Part shown: positions 45,869 to 56,835 of the stretch, in pieces | Position numbering within the stretch: position 1 is the first letter of the stretch | How the letters are laid out: the number at the start of each line of letters is the position of its first letter | DNA from: Aurelia coerulea | Taxonomy: Eukaryota > Cnidaria > Scyphozoa > Semaeostomeae > Ulmaridae | Assembly (NCBI GenBank): GCA_039566865.1 | Contig: CM076961.1 | Span: 8,517,501 to 8,581,500, forward strand | Direction of reading: 5' to 3' | DNA length: 64,000 bases | The notes under the pieces: generated by a model | Database searches by the model: none | What the model was told of the DNA's origin: nothing | The model's input: only the letters and a program-made list of their open reading frames with translations | Made by a program: the position numbers and the translations under genes

Positions 45869-46160
45869 CTAATAATAAAAACAATTAGTCGTTGTTACCA
45901 CTTACTACTACAGTAATACGCGACTCACTACTTTAATACTTATACTGCATACTAAGACGCCAAATTTCCGAGCACAACTGCGTAAAACTCTTCCTAAAAG
46001 TTATGATGAATCCATGCCCACATCAACTGCAACTCCGACTATTTAGAACCCGCGCTTGTCTGATAACAGTCAATCACTTTGTGCTCATTCGCTTGCATGA
46101 CAATTGCAAGGGAGCATGCTGGATGCGAATGGTTCAGGGACACAACCCTGAACCCAATGC

Positions 46161-46233
46161 TGCGAGGTTGGCCCAGTGGTTAAGGCGCCGGACTCACAAC
46201 CGCAAGGTCGTGGGTTCGAATCCCACCAGGGTC
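46161..46233 (+). tRNA. tRNA-like head of a SINE (not a functional tRNA)
   Basis: An A box (TGGCCCAGTGGTTAAGG) and a perfect B box (GGTTCGAATCC) are in the right order and spacing, and a T arm GTGGG/CCCAC pairs. The 5' acceptor strand does not pair with the 3' CAGGGTC and the anticodon stem is poor. It is best read as the polymerase III promoter of a SINE. Confidence 0.75.
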
Positions 46234-46272
46234 ATACTTGCTGCGAAAGTGTGAGGAGAGCTGCTAACTCTC

Positions 46273-47965
46273 AAGATAAGGCTCAAATCCTTACTGGTTG
46301 CCAGAGCATGCGGAAATCATCCAATTTCATGCTTGTCAGCCAATGAGATCACCGCTTTCTAGCCCCTGGAGACAAAATCGGCCATTTGAGGTAAATTTTC
46401 TAGTACCCTCACTAAAACTGAAATGGATGCTAAAATGCTTCAGTTATTTGCAATTTTTTTTAATAAATCAGTTGTGGGGATGTCTGTCCAGAGTTGTTTA
46501 CATGTTTAGGCACATAGCTTGTTTGGGGCCGAAGCTGCGTTCATTTTCCGGTCGAAGAATATTTTCCTTCGTTGAAATATCTATAGAAATCGCTACAAAT
46601 GAGATATACAGATAAGAATTGCAGCAATTATGCATACTGACCTGAGCAATAACCCAAACTCCTTTACTACTATCATATCTCAAAATTGGAGGCAATTTCT
46701 AATGATTTCTGGCAGAGATATCATTTGGGCCTAAGCTTGTCCTCGCTTAAAACCCATTCCATTGCACTTAAAAAGTTGCGGAAAAATTCTAGAGCTGAAT
46801 AATGCACTTACCCATGACTCAGGCAAAAGTTTAACTTCGTTTGCCTTTTTTACATTAGCAAATTTTTATAAGAAACGACCAGTTGTGGGCGAATTACAAA
46901 AACTTTCCTCGGTCCATATTTTTCTCTACACAGTCTATCCGCTTCAAACAACAAACAGTGAACTTTGTATCATAAAAGTCTTGCATCACAAAACATTCCT
47001 ATAGAACGATTCCATGCGCCTTAGCGAGGCACTCGTGAATTGTTTTCACGCATTTGGTTCAATCAGTCAATGCAAACAAGCAAAAGAGCAAAACCGGGTA
47101 TCTTTTTTAGCGAACCCAAAATGATGTTTTGTTCTTTTTATGTTTTGCATTGATCGAAATAAGAACGAAAAGAACGAAATGCGTGAATACAATTCACGAG
47201 TGCCTCGCTAAAGCGCGTGGAATCGTTCAAAAGGAATGTACTGTGATGCAAGACTTTTATGATACAATGTCAAAGTTCACTGTTTGTTGTTTGAAGCGGA
47301 TAGACTGTGCAGAGAAAAATATGGACCGAGGAAAGTTTTTGCAATTCGCCCACAATTGGTCGTTTCTTATAAAAATTTGCTAATGTAAAAAGAGCAAACG
47401 AAGTCAAACTTGTGCCTGAGTCATGGGTAAGTGCATTATTCAGCTCTAGAATTTTACCATAACTTTTTAGGTGCAATGGAATGAGTTTTAAGCGAGAAAA
47501 AGCTTAGGCCCAAATGATGTCTCTGCCAGAAATCATTAGAAATTGCCTCCAATTTTGAGATATGATAGCAGTGAAGGAGTTTGGGTTATTGCTCAGGTCA
47601 GTATGCATAATCGCTGAAATTCTTATCTGTATATCTCATTTGTAGCGATTTCTATAGATATTTCAATGAAGGTCAATATTCTTCGACCGGAAAATTGTCA
47701 CAGCTCCGGCCCCAAACAAGCTGTGTGCCTAAACATGTAAACAACTCTGGACGGACATCCCCACAACAGATTTATTAAAAAAGATTGCAAATAACTGAAG
47801 TATTTTAGCATCCATTTCAGTTTTAGTGAGGGTACTAGAAAATTTACCTCAAACGACCGATTTTGTCTCCAGGGGCTAGAAAGCGGTGATCTCATTGGCT
47901 GACAAGCATGAAATTGGATGATTTCCGCATGCTCTGGCAACCAGTAAGGATTTGAGCCTTATCTT
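46273..47965. mobile_element. Mutator-like palindromic element, ~0.8 kb arms, 10-bp target duplication
   Basis: The ends AAGATAAGGCTCAAATCC and the inverse are flanked by GCTAACTCTC (46263-46272, 47966-47975). The arms 46273-47065 and 47170-47965 are inverted copies with a loop near 100 bp. The frames in the arms (for example 46298-46615) mirror each other and are not genes. Long arms and a 9-10-bp duplication fit the Mutator group. Confidence 0.8.
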
Positions 47966-48281
47966 GCTAACTCTCTGTAATTCCAGGCAAAGGCAAAAGG
48001 AATCACGAGGTGTGGTCACATCGAGAGGAAGGACCGGGGTCGCCCTGATGGGCCCCCCCCTGCGCCAAGCGCAGAAACCCATACCCTGCGAGAATAGCAA
48101 GTGTATGTGCCTAAAAAGTGAAAGGTTATGTATAACCCGTGTCCCCTGCTGGAAACAAGTCATCTCGAGACTTTCGCAGGCTAGGCACGTTAAATACAAT
48201 TACTCACTCACTCAAGTTTGTTTGTCAACACTGAGGCATTGGGTAACAACTTCTTTTTGTTGCCATTCTAAGACCCCGTTT

Positions 48282-48780
48282 CTAAGGCATGGCAATGACG
48301 CTCAAATTCCAAAGGTGCGAACCACATCCTTTGGAGTTGAGACCATAGCCCACCTTGGAAATAAACTTTGGCAGTTTTTACCGCACGAAATAAAACGATC
48401 AAGCACCCTTCCTATTTTCAAAAAACGAATTAGATGTTGGAATGGCGAAAAATGCAACTGTAGGCTCTGCAAAACATACATTCCAAGAGTTGGGTTTCTA
48501 ACATGATAAACATTTCTTGGGCCTTCTCGCGAGGATGGGGGCGGTGCACTGCTTCCCGGTGGGATGGGGGATGTGCTGTGCGGGATGTGAGGTCCCCTTC
48601 ACGATGCAGGCACTGGGCTGCGGTTGAACTGGGGAATTGCTCCCTAGCGGCGACCGCAGCTTAGGATATGCGTGTGGGGGTTCCCTCGCGCGGTGTTTCC
48701 GCCGTCTCTCTGGGAGGTGGGCGTCGCTCCGTACCTCGTAGGGAAGGCATGCTTTTATCTTGTATATAATCCACTAAATG
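48282..48780 (+). mobile_element. 3' fragment of the same LINE family as 29611-31475
   Basis: From CTAAGGCATGGCAATGACG the sequence follows 30877-31325 almost base for base through the stop (48506) and GC-rich 3' UTR, with a 40-bp extra piece near 48680-48730. It stops at CCACTAAATG without the TGATGA tail. Confidence 0.85.
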
Positions 48781-49444
48781 TACACAGTAACGAACGCTTT
48801 GGATCCGTTACAAAAGTGTTACGGAACGGCCTCCCGATTACACATGCCAAGTGGATCCACCACATTTTTGATACGGTTAGCCGTATCGTTTTTGATACGC
48901 CTAGGAAAGCGGAGCGCTGGTGATCCGGCACTGTATAAACGCATTTACCGTCACAATTTTGATACGCTACGGTTACGAGGGCATTTCTATGAGTAAAAAG
49001 GTTATAAACGAGGCTACAGATAAGGCACCAAATTAGAAAATTACCGCCTAAACATCACCAAAAAGGAGTCTTGTGAGACTTGACATTCTAAGTTTGTTAG
49101 AAATAATCTATTTTGTGGTAATGTCATAGCAATTTCATCATTTCCTGCTGTTCTTGCTTCTGCTAAATATCCATCCTTGGCAGGCATGCACAGAGTCGCA
49201 AAGTTGGATTTAACATTTTTCATGACTTAAGGCCTTCGTTCACCATTTAACAATAAACTTTCATGAGACCATGCAGTTTCAGACTGAGTAAAGAAGGCTC
49301 ATATAGGAGAGAATTTACCAGTTTTAGGAGTTTCTCTTGCTTGCACAACTGGAGTGCTTCACTTGCAACGATCTATAGTTTACATAAATAACGGCAGAGT
49401 ATTTGTAACAGGAAACATTGTAGATTTGTGTGACAAAACAATAC
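48781..49444. other. Intron; palindromic GC-richer patch at 48781-48990
   Basis: The patch repeats GGATCC, TTTGATACG and CGTTAC words in both orientations (TACGGTTAGCCGTATC). It looks like a small transposon end but cannot be bounded. Minus-strand codons at 49110-49223 are readable (LCMPAKDGYLAEARTAG) but lack splice sites. Confidence 0.3.
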
Positions 49445-49507
49445 CTTCAAATTCTGTAGCCAAATCTTTGTACCTTCTACTCGTTGCTTGCTCAGCAACC
49501 AAATTCT
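49445..49507 (-). CDS. Exon (2nd seen) of the coiled-coil gene, 63 nt
   Basis: On the minus strand a strong acceptor (CTTTCTTTAACTTGTAG) and a GTATTG donor bound 63 nt, phase 1 at both ends. With the preceding base it reads ENLVAEQATSRRYKDLATEF and E. Charged residues and hydrophobic spacing fit a coiled coil. Confidence 0.75.
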
Positions 49508-49984
49508 CTACAAGTTAAAGAAAGGAAAGCTTCTTAAAGTGAATATGACGCGAACATGTTTCTTGAAGAAAAACATCAATTCGATTGTGTTGATTTCGAA
49601 TTTCAACATCAAACTTTCCAAAACGAAACAATATTTTAGATACAGCCATTTGAACATCAACTTTCTGCTCAAAAAAGTGTCCGGGAGATCTGGGTCAAGT
49701 TTTGACTTGTGACGTAAAGTGTTTTTTTATACACAATCTAATTACACACAATATACACAATTTCATATGCACGTAAAGTGTTTGGGTGGGCAGAATGGGC
49801 AAAGTAGGACATCAAGGAACAGTACGGTCGTCAAAGGGGTTTAGCGTTTCAAAGAAGCCCCATAGAAAATATTCACACCCATATTCCTCGAATGCCTAAG
49901 GAATTTTCAGTTGCTGATGATGAGATCTATAAAACTCTCTGCTGCTGCTCTAGCCGTTACAGGAATGTGAGGGGGGGGGACATC
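49508..49984. other. Intron, nothing distinct
   Basis: AT-rich with chance frames only. CACGTAAAGTG-like words near 49710-49780 recur at 60010 as TTTACGTCAC, which is not enough for a repeat call. Confidence 0.3.
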
Positions 49985-50649
49985 GCGAGATTCAGTTCAG
50001 TTCAGTTCAGTTTTCATTGACCAATATACCTAAATACATTTCAACAATAATACATTACCTAACTTAAAATAAATAATACAATGATACATGCTACAGGAAA
50101 ACAAGATACAAGTTTTTTTCAAAAACGAAAAAGAAACCAGAGAGCCTCCAAAGAACAATTTACTTCTGGTTAAGTGAGGAAATAGAGACCACAATTTTTG
50201 GGAGTTCCTTCAATTTTGACAATCAATAAGGAATCAAAGAGCTTAACCATTTATGAGGAATTCCTCCAGTTTTGTTCTGAAGATATGAAAAGAAGTTGAC
50301 ATTTCAATAAAAGTTGGAATGTCATTCCACAGTTTAACACCAAGATACTTTATTGACCTTAGACTATACAAAAATGTATTCCTTGAAGGTTGGAAAATGT
50401 CACCTTTAGCTGCCCGACGTGTTCCATGGCTGTGAACAGCGTTACTGAGCTGAAAATAGTTGTGAAAATGAGAAGGTGAAAGATATTGAGGATTTGAAGA
50501 CAAATTTGAGAACATCCCGAAGAATCATATCTTTCAGTTTGAGAATTCTCAGTGAAGCAAAATTGGTGTTGAAGGAGATGCATAGGAATGAAAGAAGATA
50601 GACCTCAAAACCCTTTTCTGTACTAAGAAGAGAGGTTACAGATAGGAAT

Positions 50650-50657
50650 CATAAGAA

Positions 50658-50691
<34 letters not shown>

Positions 50692-51905
50692 TTTTATTTT
50701 GAATCGAAAAAAATTTTAGCTACAAAAGCAACTAGTCTAATTCGATTATTTAATACAAATTAATAAATGTTTTAAATAAATCATATGCAGGATTAATTTC
50801 GAAGGCATACGTTGCATCTGCAGGTGGCCCCATCCCAGCTCTTGATTAGCCTTTTGAATTGGACCAGATTTTCTGCCGATTTTATATCACCTGGCATACG
50901 ATTCCAGATCTGCGGCCCAAAAGACCTGAGACTATTTGAACCGAACGTTGTTTGCTTGAGCCTAAACGCTGCAAATCATTTGGACGACGTGAAGGTCGAT
51001 TGGAGGTTCTTGTTTCGAAAATATTTTGCATGAATGCAGGATTTAGCTGGTTTACAGTTTTGAAAATCTCAATGCAGATGTATCTTAGCCTATTTACATG
51101 CATTGTGCATTTTTCTGATTTGCCAAATAGTTCTTCATAAGAAGAATTATGGTCATCATAACGAAATCGAAGGGCTCTCTCCTGTATTTTTTCCATCTTA
51201 TCCATAGATCTAGAGGAGGAGAAAAACCATACTAAAGGGCAGTAGTTAAAGTTAGAAAAGACAAAGCTTTGGACGAGTACCTTTTTCTCCGCAAAGCCAA
51301 GAAATGATTTCAGTCGTTTCAGTACATTTAGCTGGGTGGCTGCTTTTTGCAAAGATAAGATATGTGGAGGTCAAAGTTTAGTTTATGGTCGAGATTTACA
51401 CCAAGCAACGTTACTGAAGCTTCAGATCTAATCCTTTTCCCTTGAATAGAAATACTATGCCCAGTGGTGTTCGATTGATCTTTTTTAACGAGAAGTGCGT
51501 AGAATTTTTCTGGGTTAGCGATCATTTCATTTCGATCGTGCCATACGAGAGCAATGCATGCCGCCTTTTCTAACACGTCAATTAGTTGTGGGAGACTATT
51601 GGAAAAATAAGTTAGAGTATTATCATCTGCGTAATTGACAAGAGATGCTTCTTTGATGAAATGAAACAGGTCATTGATATAGAGGTTGAAAAGAATAGGG
51701 CCTAAGACGGATGCTCGAGGAACCCCTGATAAAACAGATTGATAGTTGCTGTAAACATTGTTTATTCGAACCGATCGTCTGCGCCGTTTTAAACAGGAAT
51801 AAATAAAGACCAGAGAATTTTCATCGAAACAATATGCATAGAGTTTTGCTATAAGCAAATCATGCGGGATACAGTCGAAAGCTTTCGATAAATCCATCGA
51901 TATTG
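50650..51905 (-). mobile_element. Second LINE inserted in the first, same strand
   Basis: The minus-strand protein starts at motif A (MDLSKAFDCIPHDLL), continues through VPRASVLGPILFN and the catalytic YADDNTLTYF, and after a frameshift near 51340 has SNFNYCPLVWFF. The 3' end is a CA/TG repeat at 50659-50692. The outer LINE protein (WGLW at about 51910, QKRVLRSIFF at about 50610) resumes on the far side. It is truncated before motif A. Confidence 0.75.
50659..50692. repeat. (TG)n microsatellite, tail of the nested LINE
   Basis: About 17 uninterrupted TG units at the 3' end of the minus-strand LINE. Confidence 0.95.
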
Positions 51906-52586
51906 CTCCAGAGACCCCAGGTTGTTGAGCCATAGCACAGAAATGAAGAGAAAATAGAATAAGAAAGATTTTTCAAGATATCAAGGGGAAGAAGATGTCT
52001 GATCTTAAAGAAGATACCAGATGTTCTTGAGAGTTTCTTAGTTAGTTTAGAAATATGATATTTCCAGGATAGATTTTCATCCATCAAAAGGCCTAAAAAT
52101 TTAACATACTCATGTCTTGAGACAGGCTTCTTACCAAATTTTATACTAATCTGTTCAGGAAATTTCTTTCTTGGTGATCGGAATATGACAAAATTTGTTT
52201 TATCAATGTTCAGCGCTAGCTTGTTTATTTCAAGCCAATATTTTACTTTCAAAAGCCCTCTATTAAGTTTATGGTTGAGTTTGTTAGTGTTTTCAGATTC
52301 ATAATAGATATTTGTATCATCTGCATAAATAAGAAAAAAGACAGGATTTTAGATACATTAGGCAAGTCATTTATATAGACTAAGAAAAGTAAGGGTCCAA
52401 GTACAGAGCCTTGAGGAACACCACAAGTTATTTCCCTAGATTAGAGGAATACCCATTTACTGAGACAAACTGCTGTCTATCAGTCAGGTAAGACTCAAAC
52501 CAATTTAATGCAATACTTCCTACACCATAGTGATTTAGTTTTTGTAGCAGAATTTGATGGTTCACAGTATCAAAAGCTTTCTTATA

Positions 52587-52745
52587 ATAATAATAACAAT
52601 AATAATAATAATAATAATAGCAACCAATTCTCCATTCCGGAGCAGTTACAAGCTACAAAACATGGGTATTGCACCAGTAACACAGGTTTTTTTTTGGTGT
52701 TTTTCTTTTTCCTATTTATGATAAAAACATCTCAACCATTTTAAA
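52587..52745. repeat. AAT-repeat-led insertion in the LINE
   Basis: An AATAATAAT run (52587-52618) leads a 0.12-kb unique piece that interrupts the LINE between motif A and the fingers. It may be another truncated retroelement with an AAT tail. Confidence 0.5.
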
Positions 52746-53750
52746 AATCTTTCCTAGTTTTGTTGGGTCACTTTTCAGTAAATCATTTGTGTTCAAACAC
52801 TGAAATAAGTGTTCAATGGTTTCTTCTTGAGCTCCACACGTTCTGCATAAGGCATTTTCATGTTTTCAGTCAAACTAATCAATGCGTGGTCAGGGGAGTT
52901 GCCACTACAGAAACCAAATTGCATCTCAAAGAGAATCTCATGGAGTTCTAAGAAGCTATATAGTCGCTGATGCATAAGTTTTTCAAAGATTTTACTGAAA
53001 ACTGACAATAAAGAGATGGATGGGTCTGTAATTTGCATTTATTGCTATATCACCTTTTTGTGAATTGGAATAACCATAGCAATTTTCAGCTTGTCAGGAA
53101 AAATACCATTCTGGAATGAATCATTGATGATTAGAGAGAGCTGTAAGGAAATGTGGGGGTCAAGTATTTTAAGTAATTTTACTGGAATACTATTTGGTCC
53201 AAGAGTCTTGCCTTTTTTAAGTGACTGTATTATTTTAGAAACCTCATCAGGGGCTGTTGGGGAAATAAAGAAGCTGCTGTTATTTGGAATGTTTAAGTAC
53301 TTAAGGGGAGAATTTGGATTTCTTGGGATTTTGCAATTGTTTGCAATGTTAACAGGATCTGTTACTTTAACACCATTTTCATCAGCAAGATTAGAAATTG
53401 AGACTGCTTCACCAGTGACTGCCTTAGTTTTGATGACACTTTTAAGGTTACTGTAACTGTTCAGACGACAAATTTTCGATTTTTCGTTTTTGTCATAATC
53501 TGATGGTATAAGTATTTGAGTAAGGTTTAAACCAACTCACTACCAGAAATAGCCACAATTTCTTGGAGATTCGAGCATTTTAAAAGGAGCAATCCTGCTT
53601 CAGAAATTGCGGGAATATACATTAGGGGATTAAAGTAAACTCACTTGATCTTGCAGCTATGTTCATGACATCCTGTGCTGCTTTGTTATCGACATAATGC
53701 TTTACCAATACCGCGCTTAAGCCTTATTGCTTGACCTTTCATGAATGATC

Positions 53751-56007
53751 AAGGGCAAAAAGACGATTTTTGTGTAGATAGATAGGCCTAAAGTATGTGG
53801 TGCTTTGGCCTTGATCGTCTCAATTCCTTGGCGTGACAATTAAATATTAACGTGTTCATTACCTTTATACAATATTCATTCATTTGTGTTGTGTTTTATC
53901 TGCGTCTTCCTTCCTGTTCTCTGCAATTTAAAACGGTTTGCAGGCCATATCGAAGCACACGAAACATCTGCCATTACAAAATCTTGTTCTGCTCACATGT
54001 GACACAGAGATGTCATGCACAGCGAAGGGGAGATCGGAGGAAGGAGGAAGGGAGGAAGAAGGAAGCATGTTAAACTCGTTAAGACTATTAAGTAATGTAT
54101 TTATCCGTCACTTGTTTCATTAGTTACACCAGTTTTTCACTTTTGGGGATTGGGCTCCAGTGCCCCTGTCTAAAAATAGCCTTTGGGGGCATTTTTCGGA
54201 ATGGCTCTATATCCAATATTTTTCAGCGTGTCAAACTGCCTATGTTCACCAAGTTTCATGCTTTTATCACAAAACGAACATTCCAACCTTAAATCTGCCG
54301 TACTATAGGTACCCTATTGTTTATCAACAATAAATGATTGTTTTCCCTACTGCACTAACAGATGCCTTCTTTGTAAATTTCAGATGCAAGGCCAGCAGAG
54401 CGAGAGGCAACTTTTTATAATTATTAGCCCTTATAATTATATGATTTATAATTTTATAGAAAAATATATTTTTTTAATTTTGTGTCCTGGCCCATGCTAG
54501 AATAATCGGGAGCTGCCTTTTGCTAGCACAGCACAGACAACGCCATTTTCATCGTTTACATGGAAAATAAAAGCTGCAAGTTACAAAAGTTTCTTAGCTT
54601 TTTAATTCAGATATTGTAATTTGTTGAGCCTACGGTTCCTTATAAGCGGCTTCTTATAAGGAGACATTGATTTTTTTGCTTTTTTTCTAATCTAAAAAGG
54701 GTCATTAGGCTAACTCAAGGGGGTCACCCTGGGGTTTTGCATGGAAAACTTGGCATTCTACTGCTTTCATCAAGGCATAATAAAATATGATAAGCATTAT
54801 TTCAAACAAAAAAATTATTTTCTATTATTCCAAACAAAACTCGGAACAAATAAGCACACACAAAAATAAATTTGACCTCATGCTCGATTTTTTGTAAGTT
54901 CATTGCGCAATACGACATTCCGTAACAAAGATAATAGTTTAAAAATTTATACAATGGCTCTCAACGCCGTTGCAAGACAAAGGTTTCATCAATTTTCATT
55001 TGTACTCATCCCTAACTAAAGTACAAGTGCCTCAACAGCCGTAATAGATCGAATTTACGATGGTGCAAAAGGCAAGATGAGTTTGCATGAGAGTATAATT
55101 TTAAGTGAAGAGCAAGCAGCCATCGTAAAGTTTAGTTTGGATATTAAATTGTATATATTTGGTTTTATCTCAATAAACCAGGAACAACTACTCACTTTTT
55201 CGTAGCACTTGTTTGTGAAATGGGTCATTGACACTGATTTTTCTCACTTTCAAATTGAATGTTGAATGCATCATGCTTCCAAAATGATTCAAGTTAACAA
55301 TTGGGTAATGTTTCTTCGCAGCAAAATCTCTGTACCGTTCATATGCATCTTGGATAGTGATTTGGCCTTGTGCGTGCTCCACAAATAGACTCTGGGCGAT
55401 GTAGTTAAATGAATTGCAACATGCGGCCGCCATGTTTGGTTCCGCACAAGTCACTTCTTTTTAAAACTGGCGCCAAAAGCTTGCATTGCGTAGCACTTTC
55501 CTCCTAAGAAGTTAATGCTTTGGGATTTTGAGGAAAGGACTTCTGTGGCGGAGAGTGCTTGCGTGGTTGCATTGGCCCCCTAACTTCCCTAACAAGTTGT
55601 CAGGATAGATTACCTTATATGGCAAATATATGTTTCTCGCCTCGTGCGAAGCCGTAGAATTAGCAGAAAGTTTGCGTCTCACCCATCCTTTTCCCTCTTC
55701 AGTTATATTTCGCGCAGAAGACAATTTCGCTGCGCATGACAAGACAACTCTGTGTCACATGTGAGCAGAACAAGATTTTGTAATGGCGGATGTTTCGTGT
55801 GCTTCGATATGGCCTGCAAACCGTTTTAAATTGCAGAGAACAGGAATGAAGACGCAAGATAAAACACAACACAAATGAATGAATATTGTATAAAGGTAAT
55901 GAACACCTTAATATTTAATTGTCACGCCAAGGAATTGAGACGATCGAGGCCAAAGCACCACATACTTTAGGCCTATCTATCTACACAAAAATCGTCTTTT
56001 TGCCCTT
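53751..56007. repeat. Inner inverted repeat of ~270 bp within the TTAA element
   Basis: AAGGGCAAAAAGACGATTTT at 53751 matches inverted TTTTTGCCCTT at 55997-56007. The arms are nearly identical over about 270 bp. AATGATC flanks both sides (53744-53750, 56010-56016), so this may be a separate inserted transposon with a 7-8-bp duplication, not the subterminal part of the outer element. Confidence 0.65.
55196..55433 (-). CDS. First exon encoding an RFX-type winged-helix domain
   Basis: On the minus strand an ATG in strong context (CAAACATGGCGG, 55433) opens 79 codons that run into a consensus donor (AAAAA/GTGAGT). The peptide begins MAAACCNSFN, then has FVEHAQG, DAYERYRDFAAK, HYPIVNLNHFGSMMHSTF and a Lys/Arg-rich end. 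The order (helix, Y-x2-Y, P-V/I-N-x-FG, then F and basic residues) resembles the RFX/ARID2-type winged helix that binds DNA. Later exons were not found before the left inner arm. It lies within a TTAA transposon, so it may be a transposon gene or a captured host exon. A CpG-rich GCGGCCGC covers the start codon. Confidence 0.5.
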
Positions 56008-56835
56008 GAAATGATCGTATTTCCCGCAATTCTTGCTTCATTTTGATAAAACCATGATTTCTCGAAACATGATTCCGGAGTACTGGTGGGTAATAAAAAA
56101 TCTTTGCGTACCCAACAGGCCAATCGAATTGCTTGAAACTTGGCACACAGAGTCTCAATGCATATAACTACGAAACCGTGTCAGCGATTTGTGATAGATC
56201 CACTGGTTCGATTTTTACAAGGGTCTGAAAGTTAAAAAATACATTTAAGACATTTACATTTATTTAAAATGATATCATTTCAAGAAAATACCTTTTACCA
56301 AAAATTCGTGACACGGTTTTTGCAGTTCAGGGCCTTAAGTCTTTGGTAAATAGATAGTCGTGGTCCAACGATTATCATTGGGGTACACACAGATTTTTTC
56401 GTAAGGGTGGTCGATTTTGCCTAAAATCTAGAATAAATCATTTGCGATTTTATTGAATCAACTGAATATATTTTTATGATATTCTACGTTTAATTCTGCG
56501 TCGAATGACGCATAAGTTTGTTTGGTATATTTTGACGAACGGCCGTGGTAAACGGAGTTTCTTAATCACCGCCTGAACGGTTACAGTAACCTTAATACCC
56601 TTCCAGAGCAGCTTGACATTTGCCTTATTTTCTGCAAAGTAATTTTGATAGTAGTTTGATTTACTTGCTTTTAACTCATTAACAACTCGATTTCTAAACT
56701 GTTTGTAGTCAGAATAGTCCACAAAAGATTCACTTTATTTGAATTGCTGAAATAGCCTGTCTCTTATCCTCATCATGCGCTGAATTCTAATGTAAATCCA
56801 GGGTTTATTTCTTAGTTTTAGAGATTTTTTGTTTA

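Larger units (their letters stand above)
46161..48215 (+). mobile_element. tRNA-derived SINE split by a Mutator-like palindrome
   Basis: SINE sequence runs 46161-46272 and continues at 47976. It ends in an ACTCACTCACTC tail near 48215. The interruption (46273-47965) is flanked by the SINE's own GCTAACTCTC, present twice. Removing it gives a SINE body of about 350 bp. Confidence 0.7.
53446..56591. mobile_element. TTAA-flanked transposon in a LINE, with precise empty-site logic
   Basis: The ends GGTTACTGTAACTGTTCAG and inverted GGTTACTGTAACCGTTCAG lie between TTAA at 53442-53445 and 56592-56595. Joining the flanks at one TTAA restores the LINE codons LLWKGIKSVIKTK in frame. The right end is shared with the fragment at 16298-16509. 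The element carries a 1.7-kb centre between inner inverted arms (53751-54025, 55735-56007) and a minus-strand RFX-like exon. The TTAA target suggests a piggyBac or Kolobok relative. No DDE domain was recognised. Confidence 0.85.
49985..56835 (-). mobile_element. L2/CR1-type LINE on the minus strand, broken by three later insertions
   Basis: Reading from right to left: NKPWIY and MRIRDRLF (56800-56735), KASKSNYYQNYF (56660), KGKTLGPNSIPVKLLK (53230), QITDPSIS and FEKLMHQRLYSFL (53030), then motif [15 protein letters not shown] (about 52580), YADDTNIY (about 52320), NKLALNIDKTNFVIFRSP (52215), and the C-terminal LGVKLWNDIPTF (50330). The tail is CTGAA repeats at 49990-50012. Breaks are 53446-56591 (TTAA element), 52587-52745 (AAT-rich insertion) and 50650-51905 (another LINE). 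There are stops near motif B. It lacks the endonuclease, so it was 5'-truncated at insertion. Confidence 0.8.

Noticed and set aside
46161..46233. A functional tRNA gene
   Set aside because: The B box is perfect, but the acceptor stem does not pair and the anticodon stem is poor. The following SINE body explains it.
46298..47940. Pairs of 80-105-codon frames repeated on both strands
   Set aside because: They are mirror images in the arms of the palindrome and have no motif.
49041..49223. Readable minus-strand peptide LCMPAKDGYLAEARTAG as an exon of the coiled-coil gene
   Set aside because: No GT donor or good acceptor gives the phase 1-1 exon that this position in the chain would need.
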